From: Geminicoccus harenae
Lineage (GTDB): Bacteria; Pseudomonadota; Alphaproteobacteria; Geminicoccales; Geminicoccaceae
Length of the DNA: 35,936 nucleotides
Assembly (NCBI RefSeq): GCF_019800005.1
Contig: NZ_JABGCL010000036.1
Location: 1-35,936 of the forward strand
Reading direction: 5' to 3'
Numbering within the stretch: position 1 is the first letter of the stretch; every line of letters begins with the position of its first letter. The position numbers were made by a program, and so were the translations under genes. The notes beneath the pieces were generated by a model. It did no database searches, was not told where the DNA came from, and worked only from the letters and a program-made list of their open reading frames with translations. Of the stretch, positions 7,567 through 15,497 are shown piece by piece.

Positions 7567-7594
7567 ATAATCCCGCATTCTGGTGGATGTGCAA
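7567..7594 (-). promoter_or_regulatory. Possible sigma70-type promoter of the integrase gene
   Basis: On the minus strand TTGCAC (7594-7589) and GATTAT (7572-7567) are separated by 16 bases, about 33 bp before the integrase ATG. The region is AT-rich for this genome. The match is partial (four of six at each box), so this is tentative. Integrase arm-binding sites may also lie in 7535-7660. Confidence 0.3.
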
Positions 7595-7659
7595 GAACAA
7601 TGATCAATAGTTTTCAGCAGGTTGTTGGACGGACCTGGATGCTTGTGGACAGAAGAAAC

Positions 7660-7706
7660 ACACTTTCAAGGTGGCAACACGGGTTCGAATCCCGTTGGGG
7701 ATGCCA
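7660..7706 (+). other. Attachment site: 3' fragment of a tRNA-Glu gene
   Basis: Reading rightward, the segment contains a tRNA anticodon loop CTTTCAA with anticodon TTC (Glu), the 3' anticodon strand GGTGG, a 4-base variable region CAAC, a perfect T-arm (ACGGG/TTCGAAT/CCCGT), the 3' acceptor strand TGGGGAT, G and an encoded CCA. The 5' half of a tRNA is absent: upstream bases cannot form an acceptor or D-arm, and the 5' anticodon strand pairs poorly. This is the duplicated 3' end left by integration, so it marks the right junction of the element and is not a functional tRNA. Confidence 0.85.
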
Positions 7707-8122
7707 AATTTCCTGAAGGCTCAGGGTCTCCCTACCTGGGAACCGCCCCAAGCTCTGCCGTTGGACATGGCCGGATGCTCGCGGCCCCCGCGAGGGTCAG
7801 TGGTCCTGGTGTGATCCTTTCTACGGCGGTCCCGGCCTGACAAAGCTGGGCCAACATGACGGGACGCGGCGCCCCAGCCAACCAGCAACCAGCGCTGGGT
7901 TTTCCCGACGTGACGATTGGTAGTGCAGGTCCCTGCTGGGCTGTTCGCCCAGTTGCCTGTGCGGCGGCCGAGCCCGACCGCGACCACGGCATCTGCCTGG
8001 CCGTGCCGCCCGCTTCATCGGCAGATTTGGCCTGTGTGCGCTGCACGTAGGCTCCGGAGCAATGGTCGTTGCTCGGCAGCAGGTCGAAGGCGCCTGCCCC
8101 GCGGCATGGCAGGTCGTCCGCC
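7707..8122. other. Intergenic stretch after the element junction
   Basis: This 416-bp stretch lies between the attachment site and the stop of the first RTX gene. Open frames here lack family resemblance and plausible ribosome sites. I see no RNA gene, terminator with a T-run or known repeat. Confidence 0.5.
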
Positions 8123-9370
8123 TCAGATGGTGGATGCAGGCAATTGCGCGACGTCGATGTCCCGAAGCGTCAGAGAGATCACATCCAGAAGCGTGAGGCT
8201 ATCGACCCCGAACTCGCCCTTGAGGGGATGCGCATCGTCGACCTGGGCATCGAGGAATGCGGAAAAATCGATCACGAGACTGCGGACGCCCTCCACGATC
8301 CTGCTGTCGGAGAACGCGTCCATGCCGTCGATGCCGCCGCTGCCATTGGTATCGAGCGCCACGAACAGCGCGGCACCCGTCGTGTAGGGGAGGCCGGGGA
8401 CGAAGACACCGTTGTCGTCGGGAAACTCCCCGATTTCCACTCCCCAACGCAGGACATCCTCGCCGGATCGAAAGTCGGTGACGACGTCGGCACCCTTGAT
8501 GTCGTCGCCAAAGTCGCCGCGGAAGGAGCCATAGTTGAAGACGTCGCGCCCGGCACCTCCGGTCAGCCGGTCGTCACCGGGTTGCCCGCCACCATCCACG
8601 TAGTCGTCCCCAGAACCGCCGTCGACGACGTCGTTCCCTCCCTTGCCGTTGACAGTATCGTTGCCGTCGCCGCCGTTCAGCTCGTCGCCGACGCTGCCTC
8701 CGCCGATGCGGTCGTTGCCGCCCAGGCCGAACAGCACGACCGGGTGGTCCCAGTAGGCGAGGTCGGGATGGATCTCGCCCATCATGACGTCATCGAGGCG
8801 GCTGCCATCCACCCGCTCCACGTCCTGCAGCGTCTCCCTGGGTACCGGCCCATCGAACGGATCGCCATTGGCCGCAAAGGAGAAGACCATGTAGACGAAG
8901 ACACCGCGCTGCTCACCCGCGAACGACACCGTGTCGATCCCATCACCACCGATGAACGCGTCGACACCCGTCCCGCCATGGAACAGGTCACTACCCGCCC
9001 CGCCTTCCAGCAGGTCGTCCCCTCCACCGCCACGCAGGATGTCGGCGCCGGCATTGCCACGCAGGACGTCGTTTCCTGCTCCACCGGCCAGGACGTCGTC
9101 ACCGGCACCGCCCCACAGATAGTCACGGCCGGCATTGCCCGACAACGTGTCGTCGCCGCCATCGCCGAAGAGCCGGTCACTGCCAGAGCCGCCCCAGATG
9201 CGGTCGATGCCGTCGCCTCCGTGGATCTTGTCGTTGCCGGCTTCGCCATAGAGGCGGTCATCACCGGCCAGTCCATGGACCGTGTCGTTGCCGCCGCGCG
9301 CCAAGATGACATCGGCGGATCTTGTCCCACGCAGGATGTCATCGCGGCTTGTTCCGCGGATGTTGGCCAT
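8123..9370 (-). CDS. RTX calcium-binding protein with a serralysin-like C-terminal region
   Basis: The 415-residue protein begins MANIRGTSRDD and contains about a dozen GGxGxDxLx nonapeptides in residues 20-140 and again at about 215-290, which form calcium-bound beta rolls. The C-terminal 110 residues (AGRDVFNYGSF, ADVVTDFRSGEDVLRW, then DTNGSGGIDGMDAF, an EF-hand-like calcium loop) resemble the C-terminal region of M10-type secreted proteins. There is no N-terminal signal peptide, as expected for type I secretion using a C-terminal signal. No catalytic domain is visible, so it may be a structural or adhesive surface protein. No secretion genes are nearby. It reads toward the integrative element. 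Confidence 0.85.
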   Translation of the reverse strand: MANIRGTSRDDILRGTRSADVILARGGNDTVHGLAGDDRLYGEAGNDKIHGGDGIDRIWGGSGSDRLFGDGGDDTLSGNAGRDYLWGGAGDDVLAGGAGNDVLRGNAGADILRGGGGDDLLEGGAGSDLFHGGTGVDAFIGGDGIDTVSFAGEQRGVFVYMVFSFAANGDPFDGPVPRETLQDVERVDGSRLDDVMMGEIHPDLAYWDHPVVLFGLGGNDRIGGGSVGDELNGGDGNDTVNGKGGNDVVDGGSGDDYVDGGGQPGDDRLTGGAGRDVFNYGSFRGDFGDDIKGADVVTDFRSGEDVLRWGVEIGEFPDDNGVFVPGLPYTTGAALFVALDTNGSGGIDGMDAFSDSRIVEGVRSLVIDFSAFLDAQVDDAHPLKGEFGVDSLTLLDVISLTLRDIDVAQLPASTI

Positions 9371-9694
9371 TGGATGCCCTTTCTTACAGAATGGGCGGCC
9401 TCATGATACTATGGCAATTATTGATGGTATGCCGTGTTCAGTTGGACATCAAGCATCTGCTGGCTTGCATCATCAGGCGGAGCGGAGATAGGGGCATGGT
9501 CAGATGACATCGTCCGATCGATACCGACCACAGGTGATGCTTCCGGCGCAGCATCGTCCCATGCCCGCCTGACTGCCCTGCCCCGGCCATTGCCAGCGCG
9601 ATCGTTCCATCGGCTTCGCCACCATCCGGCGCATTCTCCTGGCCTCATCCGCCAGAGCATCGACGGACCGGTGCCGTGCCGGTTAGGAGGCCCC
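9371..9694. other. Divergent intergenic region between RTX and N-demethylase genes
   Basis: These 324 bp separate two divergent genes and should hold both promoters. A lower-GC patch at about 9400-9435 (CTATGGCAATTATTGATGG) is the best place for the RTX promoter, but no box pair is convincing. A reading frame continues upstream from the N-demethylase but has no homology-like content. Confidence 0.4.
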
Positions 9695-10594
9695 ATGAAC
9701 GAAGCACTCCTGCCCTTCCTGGGCGGTCCATGGCAGCTGTCGATGGGGCTGCGCCGGCTGGAGCCGGACGACTGGCTCGTGATCAATGCCCAGCATGCGC
9801 GGCAGATGCGGGAGCGGGAGCGGCTGCTGGCGGAGCGGCGGGGCGAGGTGGTGGCGGCCGTGGCGGGCAGCGAGCCGGCCTGTGCCGAGGTGCTGGCCCT
9901 GCTGGTCGAGTTCCTGCCACGGCGCTTTCCCGAGCGCTGGCAGCAGGCCGACGGGGCGCTGGTGGACCGGCTGGACGAGCGGCGGATCGAGCTTGGAAGC
10001 GAGCCGCCCTTGGTGACGGCGGGTCGGCTAGTCCAGGAGGATCTGTGCGTGATGCGCAAGGGGCCGGAAGGCTACGAGCTGGCGGCCGCGGTGCTGTGCT
10101 TCCCTTCGCACTGGAGCCTGGCTGAGAAGGTCGGCCAGCCCATGGCACGGATCCATGCGCCGGTACCGGGCTTCGACGAGCGGCTGGGGCCCACGGCCGA
10201 CCGGTTCCTGGCCGCGCTCACGGCGGAGCGCCCAGTCTGGCGGATCAACTGGGCGATCAGCGAGACCGACGAACTGTTCCTACCGGCCCATCGGGCGCGC
10301 CGCCCGTTCGATCCGGAGCAGCCGGTCGAGCGCCAGCTTCATCTCCGGATCGAACGCCAGACCCTGCGCCGGCTGCAGCGCTCCGGCGACATCCTGTTCA
10401 CCATCCACACCACGGTGACGCCCATCGGCACCGCGATCGCCAAGTCCAGCCACGCCCGGGCCCTGGCGGAACGGATCCGCGAGATGCCGGAGCGGATGGC
10501 CAGCTACAAGGGATTCCACGTCATGGGCCCGCCGCTGCTCGCCTGGCTGGACCGCCTCGCCGGGGATGAGCTGCCGGCCGGCGGGCCAGGGTAG
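9695..10594 (+). CDS. Heme-dependent oxidative N-demethylase family protein (DUF3445)
   Basis: The 299-residue protein has the DUF3445 signature, including GYELAAAVLCFPSHWSLAEK, PVPGFDERLGP and LHLRIERQTLRRL..SGDILFTIHT. Characterised members are heme proteins with a PAS-like fold that oxidatively demethylate amines such as dimethylamine in the cytoplasm. A very strong ribosome site (AGGAGG, 4 bases before ATG) fixes the start and rules out a longer frame from 9434. Partner subunits or reductases sometimes linked to amine oxidation are not seen nearby. The last 315 bp overlap, tail to tail, with the reading frame of the GNAT gene on the other strand. Substrate is inferred from the family only. 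Confidence 0.85.
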   Translation: MNEALLPFLGGPWQLSMGLRRLEPDDWLVINAQHARQMRERERLLAERRGEVVAAVAGSEPACAEVLALLVEFLPRRFPERWQQADGALVDRLDERRIELGSEPPLVTAGRLVQEDLCVMRKGPEGYELAAAVLCFPSHWSLAEKVGQPMARIHAPVPGFDERLGPTADRFLAALTAERPVWRINWAISETDELFLPAHRARRPFDPEQPVERQLHLRIERQTLRRLQRSGDILFTIHTTVTPIGTAIAKSSHARALAERIREMPERMASYKGFHVMGPPLLAWLDRLAGDELPAGGPG

Positions 10595-11068
10595 CAGCAC
10601 GCCTGCGTCCGGCAGCTTCACGCTGCCGAGGCTGCGGCCCATGAGCCGGGCCGGGTTCTCACCCGGCATCACCAGGCCCGGCGCCACGACCTCGAAGCCG
10701 AATTGGCGGTAATAGCCGGGATCGCCCACCAGATAGACGTGCTGCCAGCCCTCCTTCGCCGCCCGCTCGAGGCTGCGCGCCATCAGGAGCCGGCCGATCC
10801 CCTGCCCCTGCCGGGCCGGGTCGATCGCCAGCGGCCCCAGCAGCAGGCAGGCCCGGTCGCCCACCAGCAGCGGCCAGTAGCGGATGGCGCCCACCATGCC
10901 GGCGCGGTCGTCCAGCGCGACCAGGCACAGGGACCGGACGGGCGGCACGCCGAACCGGTAGCGGTAGGAGATCTTGCGCCTACGATCGCTGCCGAACGAG
11001 CGATCGAGCAGCAGTTCGATGGCTGGCCCATCCAACGGGGCCTCGGGCCGGACCGACAAGGAGGACAT
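10280..11068 (-). CDS. GNAT family N-acetyltransferase with a long antisense-overlapping tail
   Basis: Residues 1-165 form a GNAT domain of the YhbS type: RPEAPLDGPAIELLLDRSF at the N-terminus, an acetyl-CoA loop QGQGIG at 87-92, LLLGPLAIDP, and the C-terminal YLVGDPGYYRQFGFEVVAPG. It would transfer acetyl from acetyl-CoA to an amine on a small molecule or protein. ATG 11068 gives the family N-terminus. The frame then stays open for about 97 more residues, antisense to the N-demethylase gene, and these look like random Arg/Gly/Ala-rich sequence. A stop near residue 165 would be normal. Either the ancestral stop was lost or the tail is really translated. Substrate unknown. Confidence 0.75.
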   Translation of the reverse strand: MSSLSVRPEAPLDGPAIELLLDRSFGSDRRRKISYRYRFGVPPVRSLCLVALDDRAGMVGAIRYWPLLVGDRACLLLGPLAIDPARQGQGIGRLLMARSLERAAKEGWQHVYLVGDPGYYRQFGFEVVAPGLVMPGENPARLMGRSLGSVKLPDAGVLLPWPAGRQLIPGEAVQPGEQRRAHDVESLVAGHPLRHLADPFRQGPGVAGLGDRGADGRHRGVDGEQDVAGALQPAQGLAFDPEMKLALDRLLRIERAARPMGR

Positions 11069-11249
11069 GGCTGTTCCCCAACCTGGGGGGAGAAACGACA
11101 CTTGGACCGCACGCCCCTCGGGGGCGCATGCGGCGGGGCGGCGAGGCCGGCTCCGGCTCACCGCATCAGGATCGTCGTCGCAGATCCCACGACAGGAGGA
11201 ACAGCGTGTCGTACATGCTCCGGGCGTATCGGGCCAGTTCCCGCACCTG

Positions 11250-11927
11250 TCAACTCCCGGACTGCAGCTCGTCCAGGAGATCGGGCAGGCGGCGCATCTC
11301 CCCGAACACGGTTTCGGCACCCGCGTTGCGCAGGCGCTGCTTCCAGCGCTCGCTACCGGCATGGCGGCCGCCCGTGAAGCCCAGCGGCGTCATGCCGGCC
11401 GCCACCGCGGCCTGGACCCCGGCCGGGCTGTCCTCGATCACCACGCAGCGCTCCGGCGCATGGCCCAGCGTCGCCGCGGCATGCAGGAACAGGTCGGGGG
11501 CGGGCTTGCCGCGCGCCACCATGGACGAGCTGAACAGATGCGGGTCGAGCTTGGGCAACAGGCCGGTGATCTCGAGCGAGCGGCGGATGCGCACCGGCAG
11601 CGAGGAGGAGGCGACGCAGCGCGGCAGGGTCAGCCGGTCCAGACATTCGGCGATGCCGGGAATGGCGACCAGCTCGGTCTCGAACGCCTCGACCACCTCG
11701 GCCTGCAGCTGCTTGCCCCAGTCCTCGGGCAGGGGCCGGCCGAGCTTGCGCTCAATGATCTCGTTGGCGCTTTTTTGCGAAAGGCCCACGAACAGCTCCA
11801 GCGCCTCGTCCATCTCGATCGGCCAGCCGAGCAGGTGCAGCGCCTTGACCTCGCGGCCGATGGACACGAACTCGCTGTCCACCAGGACACCGTCACAGTC
11901 GAAGATCACGAGGTCGAAGCGGGACAA
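11250..11927 (-). CDS. HAD-superfamily hydrolase, subfamily IA phosphatase
   Basis: The 225-residue protein has all four HAD motifs: FDCDGVLVDSE with nucleophile Asp10 and Asp12, SSSLPVRI with the motif II Ser, RGKPAPDLF with the motif III Lys, and VIEDSPAGVQA with the metal-binding acidic pair. A helical cap lies between motifs I and II. It resembles the 6-phosphogluconate / beta-phosphoglucomutase-like group that removes phosphate from sugar phosphates in the cytoplasm; the true substrate is not known. The start is TTG, with AGGAGA 7 bases upstream. No ATG gives the conserved N-terminus. It follows the NUDIX gene on the same strand by about 60 bp. Confidence 0.85.
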   Translation of the reverse strand: MSRFDLVIFDCDGVLVDSEFVSIGREVKALHLLGWPIEMDEALELFVGLSQKSANEIIERKLGRPLPEDWGKQLQAEVVEAFETELVAIPGIAECLDRLTLPRCVASSSLPVRIRRSLEITGLLPKLDPHLFSSSMVARGKPAPDLFLHAAATLGHAPERCVVIEDSPAGVQAAVAAGMTPLGFTGGRHAGSERWKQRLRNAGAETVFGEMRRLPDLLDELQSGS

Positions 11928-11990
11928 GCAGGGTCTCCTGGGCAGGAAATGCCCGAACGGGCGGAAGGATGGATTGGGATCGGTTCGGGG

Positions 11991-12521
11991 CTAGATCGGC
12001 TCGGGATTGAGGCCGGTGATCCACTGGTCCTGATCGCGGACTTCCCGGGCGCGGCGCAGCGCCCAGCCTACCGTGGGGAACGCCAGCTCGTCCCAGGGAA
12101 TTTCGTCCCAGCCGATCAGGCGGACCTCCTGGCTCTCCGGGCCGGGCGCCACCTGGGCGTCGACCAGCTTCGCCCGGAACAGGATCTGCACCTGGGCGAT
12201 CCGCGGGATCGAATACACGGCGAGCACGCCCTCGATCTCGATCCGGGCGCAGGCTTCTTCCCAGGCCTCGCGGGCGGCACCCTGCTCCACGGTCTCGCCG
12301 GTCTCCAGCCAGCCGGCCGGGATCGTCCAGTAGCCGACCCGCGGCTCGATGGCCCTGCGGCACAGGAGCAGCCGGTCGCCCAACGTGCACACCGAGCCCA
12401 CCACGATCTTCGGGTTGACGTAGTGGATGGTGGCGCAGCCGGTGCACACGAAGCGCTCGCGATCGTCGCCCTCGGGCCGGGACAGCGCGACGTCGGCGCC
12501 GCAGGTGGCACAGAAGCGCAT
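11991..12521 (-). CDS. NUDIX hydrolase with N-terminal zinc ribbon
   Basis: Residues 1-35 form a zinc ribbon with CATC (Cys4, Cys7) and CTGC (Cys26, Cys29). This is followed by a NUDIX domain whose box reads GWLETGETVEQGAAREAWEEACA, with the catalytic REAWEE core, although the usual Gly near its end is Ala/Cys here. The two-domain plan resembles NudC-like and zinc-ribbon NUDIX pyrophosphatases that cleave nucleoside diphosphate derivatives to a monophosphate product. The length of 176 residues is shorter than NADH pyrophosphatase NudC, so another substrate is likely. It lies 7 bp after the DUF1192 gene, so the two may be co-transcribed. Confidence 0.85.
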   Translation of the reverse strand: MRFCATCGADVALSRPEGDDRERFVCTGCATIHYVNPKIVVGSVCTLGDRLLLCRRAIEPRVGYWTIPAGWLETGETVEQGAAREAWEEACARIEIEGVLAVYSIPRIAQVQILFRAKLVDAQVAPGPESQEVRLIGWDEIPWDELAFPTVGWALRRAREVRDQDQWITGLNPEPI

Positions 12522-12528
12522 GTCCGGT

Positions 12529-12729
12529 TCAGCCGGCCGGCTTCTTGAACAACGCGTCGGCCGCGCGCCGCACGTCGTCGCGACGGGCGATCTCGGCGTC
12601 CAGCCGCTCGACCTCGGCCTTCAGCCGGTCGCGCAGCTTGGTCATCTCCTCCACCGACAGGCGGGTGAGATCGCCCGGAACGGTCAGGTCCTGCGTGCGC
12701 CGGAACCGTGGCTCGTCGTCGTCCTGCAT
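12529..12729 (-). CDS. DUF1192 family small protein
   Basis: This 66-residue cytoplasmic protein has the DUF1192 pattern: an acidic start (MQDDDEPRFRRTQDL), LTRLSVEEMTKLRDRLKAE, a coiled-coil stretch VERLDAEIARRDD, and RAADALFKK at the end. The family is restricted mainly to alphaproteobacteria and has no assigned function. GAGGAGG a few bases before ATG gives a clear start and rejects the longer frame. It is divergent from gpt. Confidence 0.85.
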   Translation of the reverse strand: MQDDDEPRFRRTQDLTVPGDLTRLSVEEMTKLRDRLKAEVERLDAEIARRDDVRRAADALFKKPAG

Positions 12730-12887
12730 GGCCTCCTCGCCTGATCCTGCCCGGGCGCGGATAGTCGGTCGCGCCGTCGAACTTGACAAGGTGGCGATGG
12801 CAATGCTCGCGAGGGGCGAGCCCTTTTGGGCCACGCCCCGCACCCCCTGCCCGGCCCCGGCCGGCCCGGGCATCCTGGAGTCCGATC

Positions 12888-13388
12888 ATGGCCGAATCGG
12901 CACGCCGCTACTTCCCGGTCCACTGGGACCAGCTTCATCGTGACGCCAAGGCGCTGTCCTGGCGCCTGGCGGGCCTCGGCCCCTGGCAGGGGATCATCGC
13001 CGTCACCCGTGGTGGCCTGGTGCCGGCGCACATCATCGCCCGGGAACTGGACGTGCGGATGATCGATACGATCGGCATCTCGTCTTACGACCACCAGGAC
13101 CAGCGCGAGCCCGAGATCGTCAAGCCGAGCGTGGCGGCGGGCGATGGCACCGGCTGGCTGGTGATCGACGACCTGGTCGACACCGGCCAGACTGGCAAGA
13201 TCGTGCGCCAGCTCCTGCCCAAGGCGCATTTCGCCACGATCTACGCCAAGCCGCTGGGCCGCCCGCTGGTCGACACCTTCATCACCGAGGTGAGCCAGGA
13301 CACCTGGATCCTGTTCCCCTGGGACAGCGAGCCCACCTATGCGCCGCCGGCCTCGGAGCGGTTGCGCAACGGGGGGCGCGGCGACTAA
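12888..13388 (+). CDS. gpt: Xanthine-guanine phosphoribosyltransferase
   Basis: The 166-residue protein closely follows E. coli Gpt: VHWDQLHRDAKALSWRL, GIIAVTRGGLVPAHIIAREL, ISSYDHQDQREPEI, and the PRPP-binding loop VIDDLVDTGQTGK, then KAHFATIYAKPLGRPLVD and DTWILFPWD. It salvages guanine and xanthine (and weakly hypoxanthine) by adding ribose phosphate from PRPP to give GMP or XMP. GGAG lies 8 bases before ATG 12888. A TTGACA at 12783 could be a -35 box, but no matching -10 box is evident. It is a single-gene unit, divergent from DUF1192. Confidence 0.95.
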   Translation: MAESARRYFPVHWDQLHRDAKALSWRLAGLGPWQGIIAVTRGGLVPAHIIARELDVRMIDTIGISSYDHQDQREPEIVKPSVAAGDGTGWLVIDDLVDTGQTGKIVRQLLPKAHFATIYAKPLGRPLVDTFITEVSQDTWILFPWDSEPTYAPPASERLRNGGRGD

Positions 13389-13446
13389 GGCCCTGGCCGC
13401 CCGCCCGCTGCCCGCTCCGGAGGTCGCGAGCAGCGGGCGGGCCGGC

Positions 13447-13602
13447 TCAGATCCGCCCCATCAGCACCAGGATCAGCACCACCACCAGGATCACGCCCAG
13501 AATGCCGGTGGGCCCGTAGCCCCAGCTGCGGCTGTAGCCCCAGCTCGGCAGGGCACCGATCAGCAGCAGGATGAGGATGATCAGCAGAATCGTACCGAGC
13601 AT
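13447..13602 (-). CDS. DUF3309 family small membrane protein
   Basis: The 51-residue protein has two hydrophobic segments, LGTILLIILILLLIGALP and GILGVILVVVLILVLMG, joined by SWGYSRSWGYGPT. This is the standard DUF3309 pattern of small inner-membrane proteins found in alphaproteobacteria and other proteobacteria, often linked to stress conditions but of unknown function. GGGAG precedes ATG 13602. A longer in-frame start would add an unrelated basic extension. Confidence 0.85.
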   Translation of the reverse strand: MLGTILLIILILLLIGALPSWGYSRSWGYGPTGILGVILVVVLILVLMGRI

Positions 13603-13738
13603 GAACAACACTCCCGATCGCGTGCCGGCCACCGCCATCTGGTGAGCCTAGGCAGACGCCACAGGAGAATAACCAAGCAAAAGAAGTGTGGTTCCTGCTC
13701 CGGTCGGATGGCTGCGTACCCCGGTACTCCTGGCGTGT

Positions 13739-15310
13739 TCAGCCGGTCGAGACCAGGCCGCCATTGCCGAAGCGCATCCACTCGACGTTCACGAGCACGC
13801 TCAGGCCGTAATCGACCTCGCCGGCGCCGATGAACAGCACGGCCACGTTGCCGCTGTCCTGCTTGACGATTGAGTAGTCCGACTGCGGCCCGTTGAAGAG
13901 GGCGATGTCGCTGCCCGCACCGCCGTTCAGCACATCGTCGCCCGTACCGCCGTGCAGCGTGTCGTTGCCGTCGCCCCCGAAGAGCTGGTCGTTGCCGAAG
14001 CTGCCGCGCAGCACGTCGTCGCCCGCCTCACCGTGCAGGATGTCGTCGCCCGCACCACCGGCGATCAGGTCGTTGCCGGCCCCGCCGAAGACCGTGTCGC
14101 TGCCGCTGCCCCCGTCCAGGTCGTCGTCGTCGGCGCCGCCATAGATCAGGTCGTCACCGACCCCACCGCGCAGCTGGTCGATGCCGCCGTCGCCGTAGAT
14201 CACGTCGTCGCCGACCCCGCCGAACAGGAGGTCCCGGCCGCCGCCGCCGCGCAGCTCGTCGTCGCCCTCCCCGCCCTTGAGGAAGTCGTCGCCGTCGTCG
14301 CCGGCCAGATAGTCGTTGCCGACACCACCATCCAGCGTGTCGTTACCGGCGCCGCCCAGCAGGCGATCATCGCCCAGGCCGCCTGCCAGGAGGTCCTGGC
14401 CGAGCCCGCCCAGGATGATGTCGTTGCCGGCGCCGCCGAACAGCACGTCGTTGCCGCCCTTGCCGTCGATCACGTCGTCGCCGTCCCGTCCGGCCACCAC
14501 ATCGGCACCCTCGGTGGTGGGCCGCGTAGCCGCGCGGGCGCCCGGCAGCAGGACCTCCGAGCCGTTCGCCTCGAAGCGGACGAACTCCACCCGGGCCGCG
14601 ACATTGCTGTAATAGTCCAGGACCGCGATGCGGCTGCCGCCGCCGTAACTGATCACCAGGTCGTTGCTGTCGAGCCCGTCGGCTGCCTGCCCGCGCCCAT
14701 AGGTGACCGCCGAGGGTGCCACGTTCTGGCCGAACACGATGGTGTCGGCCCCGCCGCCGGTCTCGACGATCGTGTCGAACCCGTCGCCGGCGCTGAAATA
14801 ATAGCGGTCGTTGCCCGCCCGGCCTTCCAGCCGGTCATTGGCGCCGCCGCCCACGATGTTGTCGTCGTCGTCCGAGCCCAGCAGATGGTCGACCCCGGCC
14901 GAGCCGGTAAACGTCAGGTTGTCCGCGGTCAGCGGCTGCACCTGGCCGGTGTCGGCGTAGCGGATGCTCTCGATCCGGCCATTGCCGCTGAAGAAATTGT
15001 CGACCCGGATGACGTCGGTCAGGCTGTAGAAGATGAAGAGCTGGTGCTCGGCGGTAGCACCCAGCGTCGCATAGGCCCGGCCGTCGCCGCGCCACAGGAA
15101 CACGTTGGCCGGATCGACGCCGCTGAGCTGGATCTGGTCGGTGCCGGCCGCGTCCTGGATCACGTCCATCCCGTCGCCGGGTTTGAACGTGTAGACGTCG
15201 TTGCCGGCCAGGCCGCGCAGCACGTCGGCGCCGGCCGCACCGTTGATCACATCGTTGCCGGCAGTACCTGCCAGCGTGTCCGCACCAGCCGTGCCGGAGA
15301 TGTTCGCCAC
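13739..15310 (-). CDS. RTX calcium-binding protein, third gene of a three-paralog cluster
   Basis: The 523-residue protein starts ANISGTAGADTLAG after a GTG codon, matching the paralogs. There is a short RTX stretch (to about 40), a beta-rich non-repeat region (about 40-270, with VYTFKPGDGMDVIQD and DLVISYGGGSRIAVL), then about 20 nonapeptides from DVVAGRDGDDVIDGKGGND to the C-terminus. It ends in a conserved cap (DIALFNGPQSDYSIVKQ, then VLVNVEWMRFGNGG). It lacks a signal peptide and is probably exported by type I secretion, folding on external calcium. I chose GTG because two paralogs use GTG at the same place. ATG 15382, with GGAGG before it, is the alternative and adds 24 residues. Confidence 0.85.
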   Translation of the reverse strand: MANISGTAGADTLAGTAGNDVINGAAGADVLRGLAGNDVYTFKPGDGMDVIQDAAGTDQIQLSGVDPANVFLWRGDGRAYATLGATAEHQLFIFYSLTDVIRVDNFFSGNGRIESIRYADTGQVQPLTADNLTFTGSAGVDHLLGSDDDDNIVGGGANDRLEGRAGNDRYYFSAGDGFDTIVETGGGADTIVFGQNVAPSAVTYGRGQAADGLDSNDLVISYGGGSRIAVLDYYSNVAARVEFVRFEANGSEVLLPGARAATRPTTEGADVVAGRDGDDVIDGKGGNDVLFGGAGNDIILGGLGQDLLAGGLGDDRLLGGAGNDTLDGGVGNDYLAGDDGDDFLKGGEGDDELRGGGGRDLLFGGVGDDVIYGDGGIDQLRGGVGDDLIYGGADDDDLDGGSGSDTVFGGAGNDLIAGGAGDDILHGEAGDDVLRGSFGNDQLFGGDGNDTLHGGTGDDVLNGGAGSDIALFNGPQSDYSIVKQDSGNVAVLFIGAGEVDYGLSVLVNVEWMRFGNGGLVSTG

Positions 15311-15497
15311 GTTCTCGCCCTTCCTGTCCTGCGGACCGGACAGAACCAAGGTCATGACCTGGGCAGCCCGCGTCACGACCATGAATCCTCCGGAAACCAG
15401 CCGGCATCACTCCAGACGGCTTTAGGGGAAAAGCCGGCGGGCTCCAACCGGACAGGGCCGGGCCGGTTGCCGCACCGGCCCGCGGTGAACAGCCTGG

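Larger units (their letters stand above)
1..7706. mobile_element. Right part of an integrative element inserted at a tRNA-Glu gene
   Basis: A tyrosine recombinase gene sits 126 bp from a 3' tRNA-Glu fragment, and all genes to its left are element-type genes on one strand: HTH/excisionase-like, CHC2-Toprim primase, DUF927 ATPase and small unknowns. This is the layout of tRNA-targeted integrative elements and phage satellites. Because the tRNA 3' fragment lies at the right end and reads rightward, the rebuilt intact tRNA-Glu should lie at the left end, outside the window. No second copy of the attachment core was seen in bases 1-336. No structural phage or conjugation genes are visible, so the exact element class is open. 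The IS5 piece at the left edge may be a later insertion. Confidence 0.7.

Noticed and set aside
7621..7706. Functional tRNA gene
   Set aside because: Only the 3' half folds; there is no acceptor 5' strand or D-arm, and the 5' anticodon strand is mismatched.
1..7706. Intact prophage
   Set aside because: No head, tail, terminase or lysis gene is visible; the gene set fits an integrative element or satellite instead.
8069..9406. 445-aa plus-strand frame opposite the first RTX gene
   Set aside because: It is the shadow of GGxGxD codons on the other strand; the Val/Ala/Asp-rich sequence has no ribosome site or family pattern. The same applies to the long plus-strand frames at 13952-15625, 15588-17303 and 17674-19272.
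9434..9694. 87-residue N-terminal extension of the N-demethylase
   Set aside because: AGGAGG directly before ATG 9695 and the family N-terminus show that translation starts there.
15311..15382. 24-residue N-terminal extension of the RTX protein from ATG 15382
   Set aside because: It has a GGAGG site, but the paralogs begin exactly at the downstream GTG; I keep it as an alternative only.
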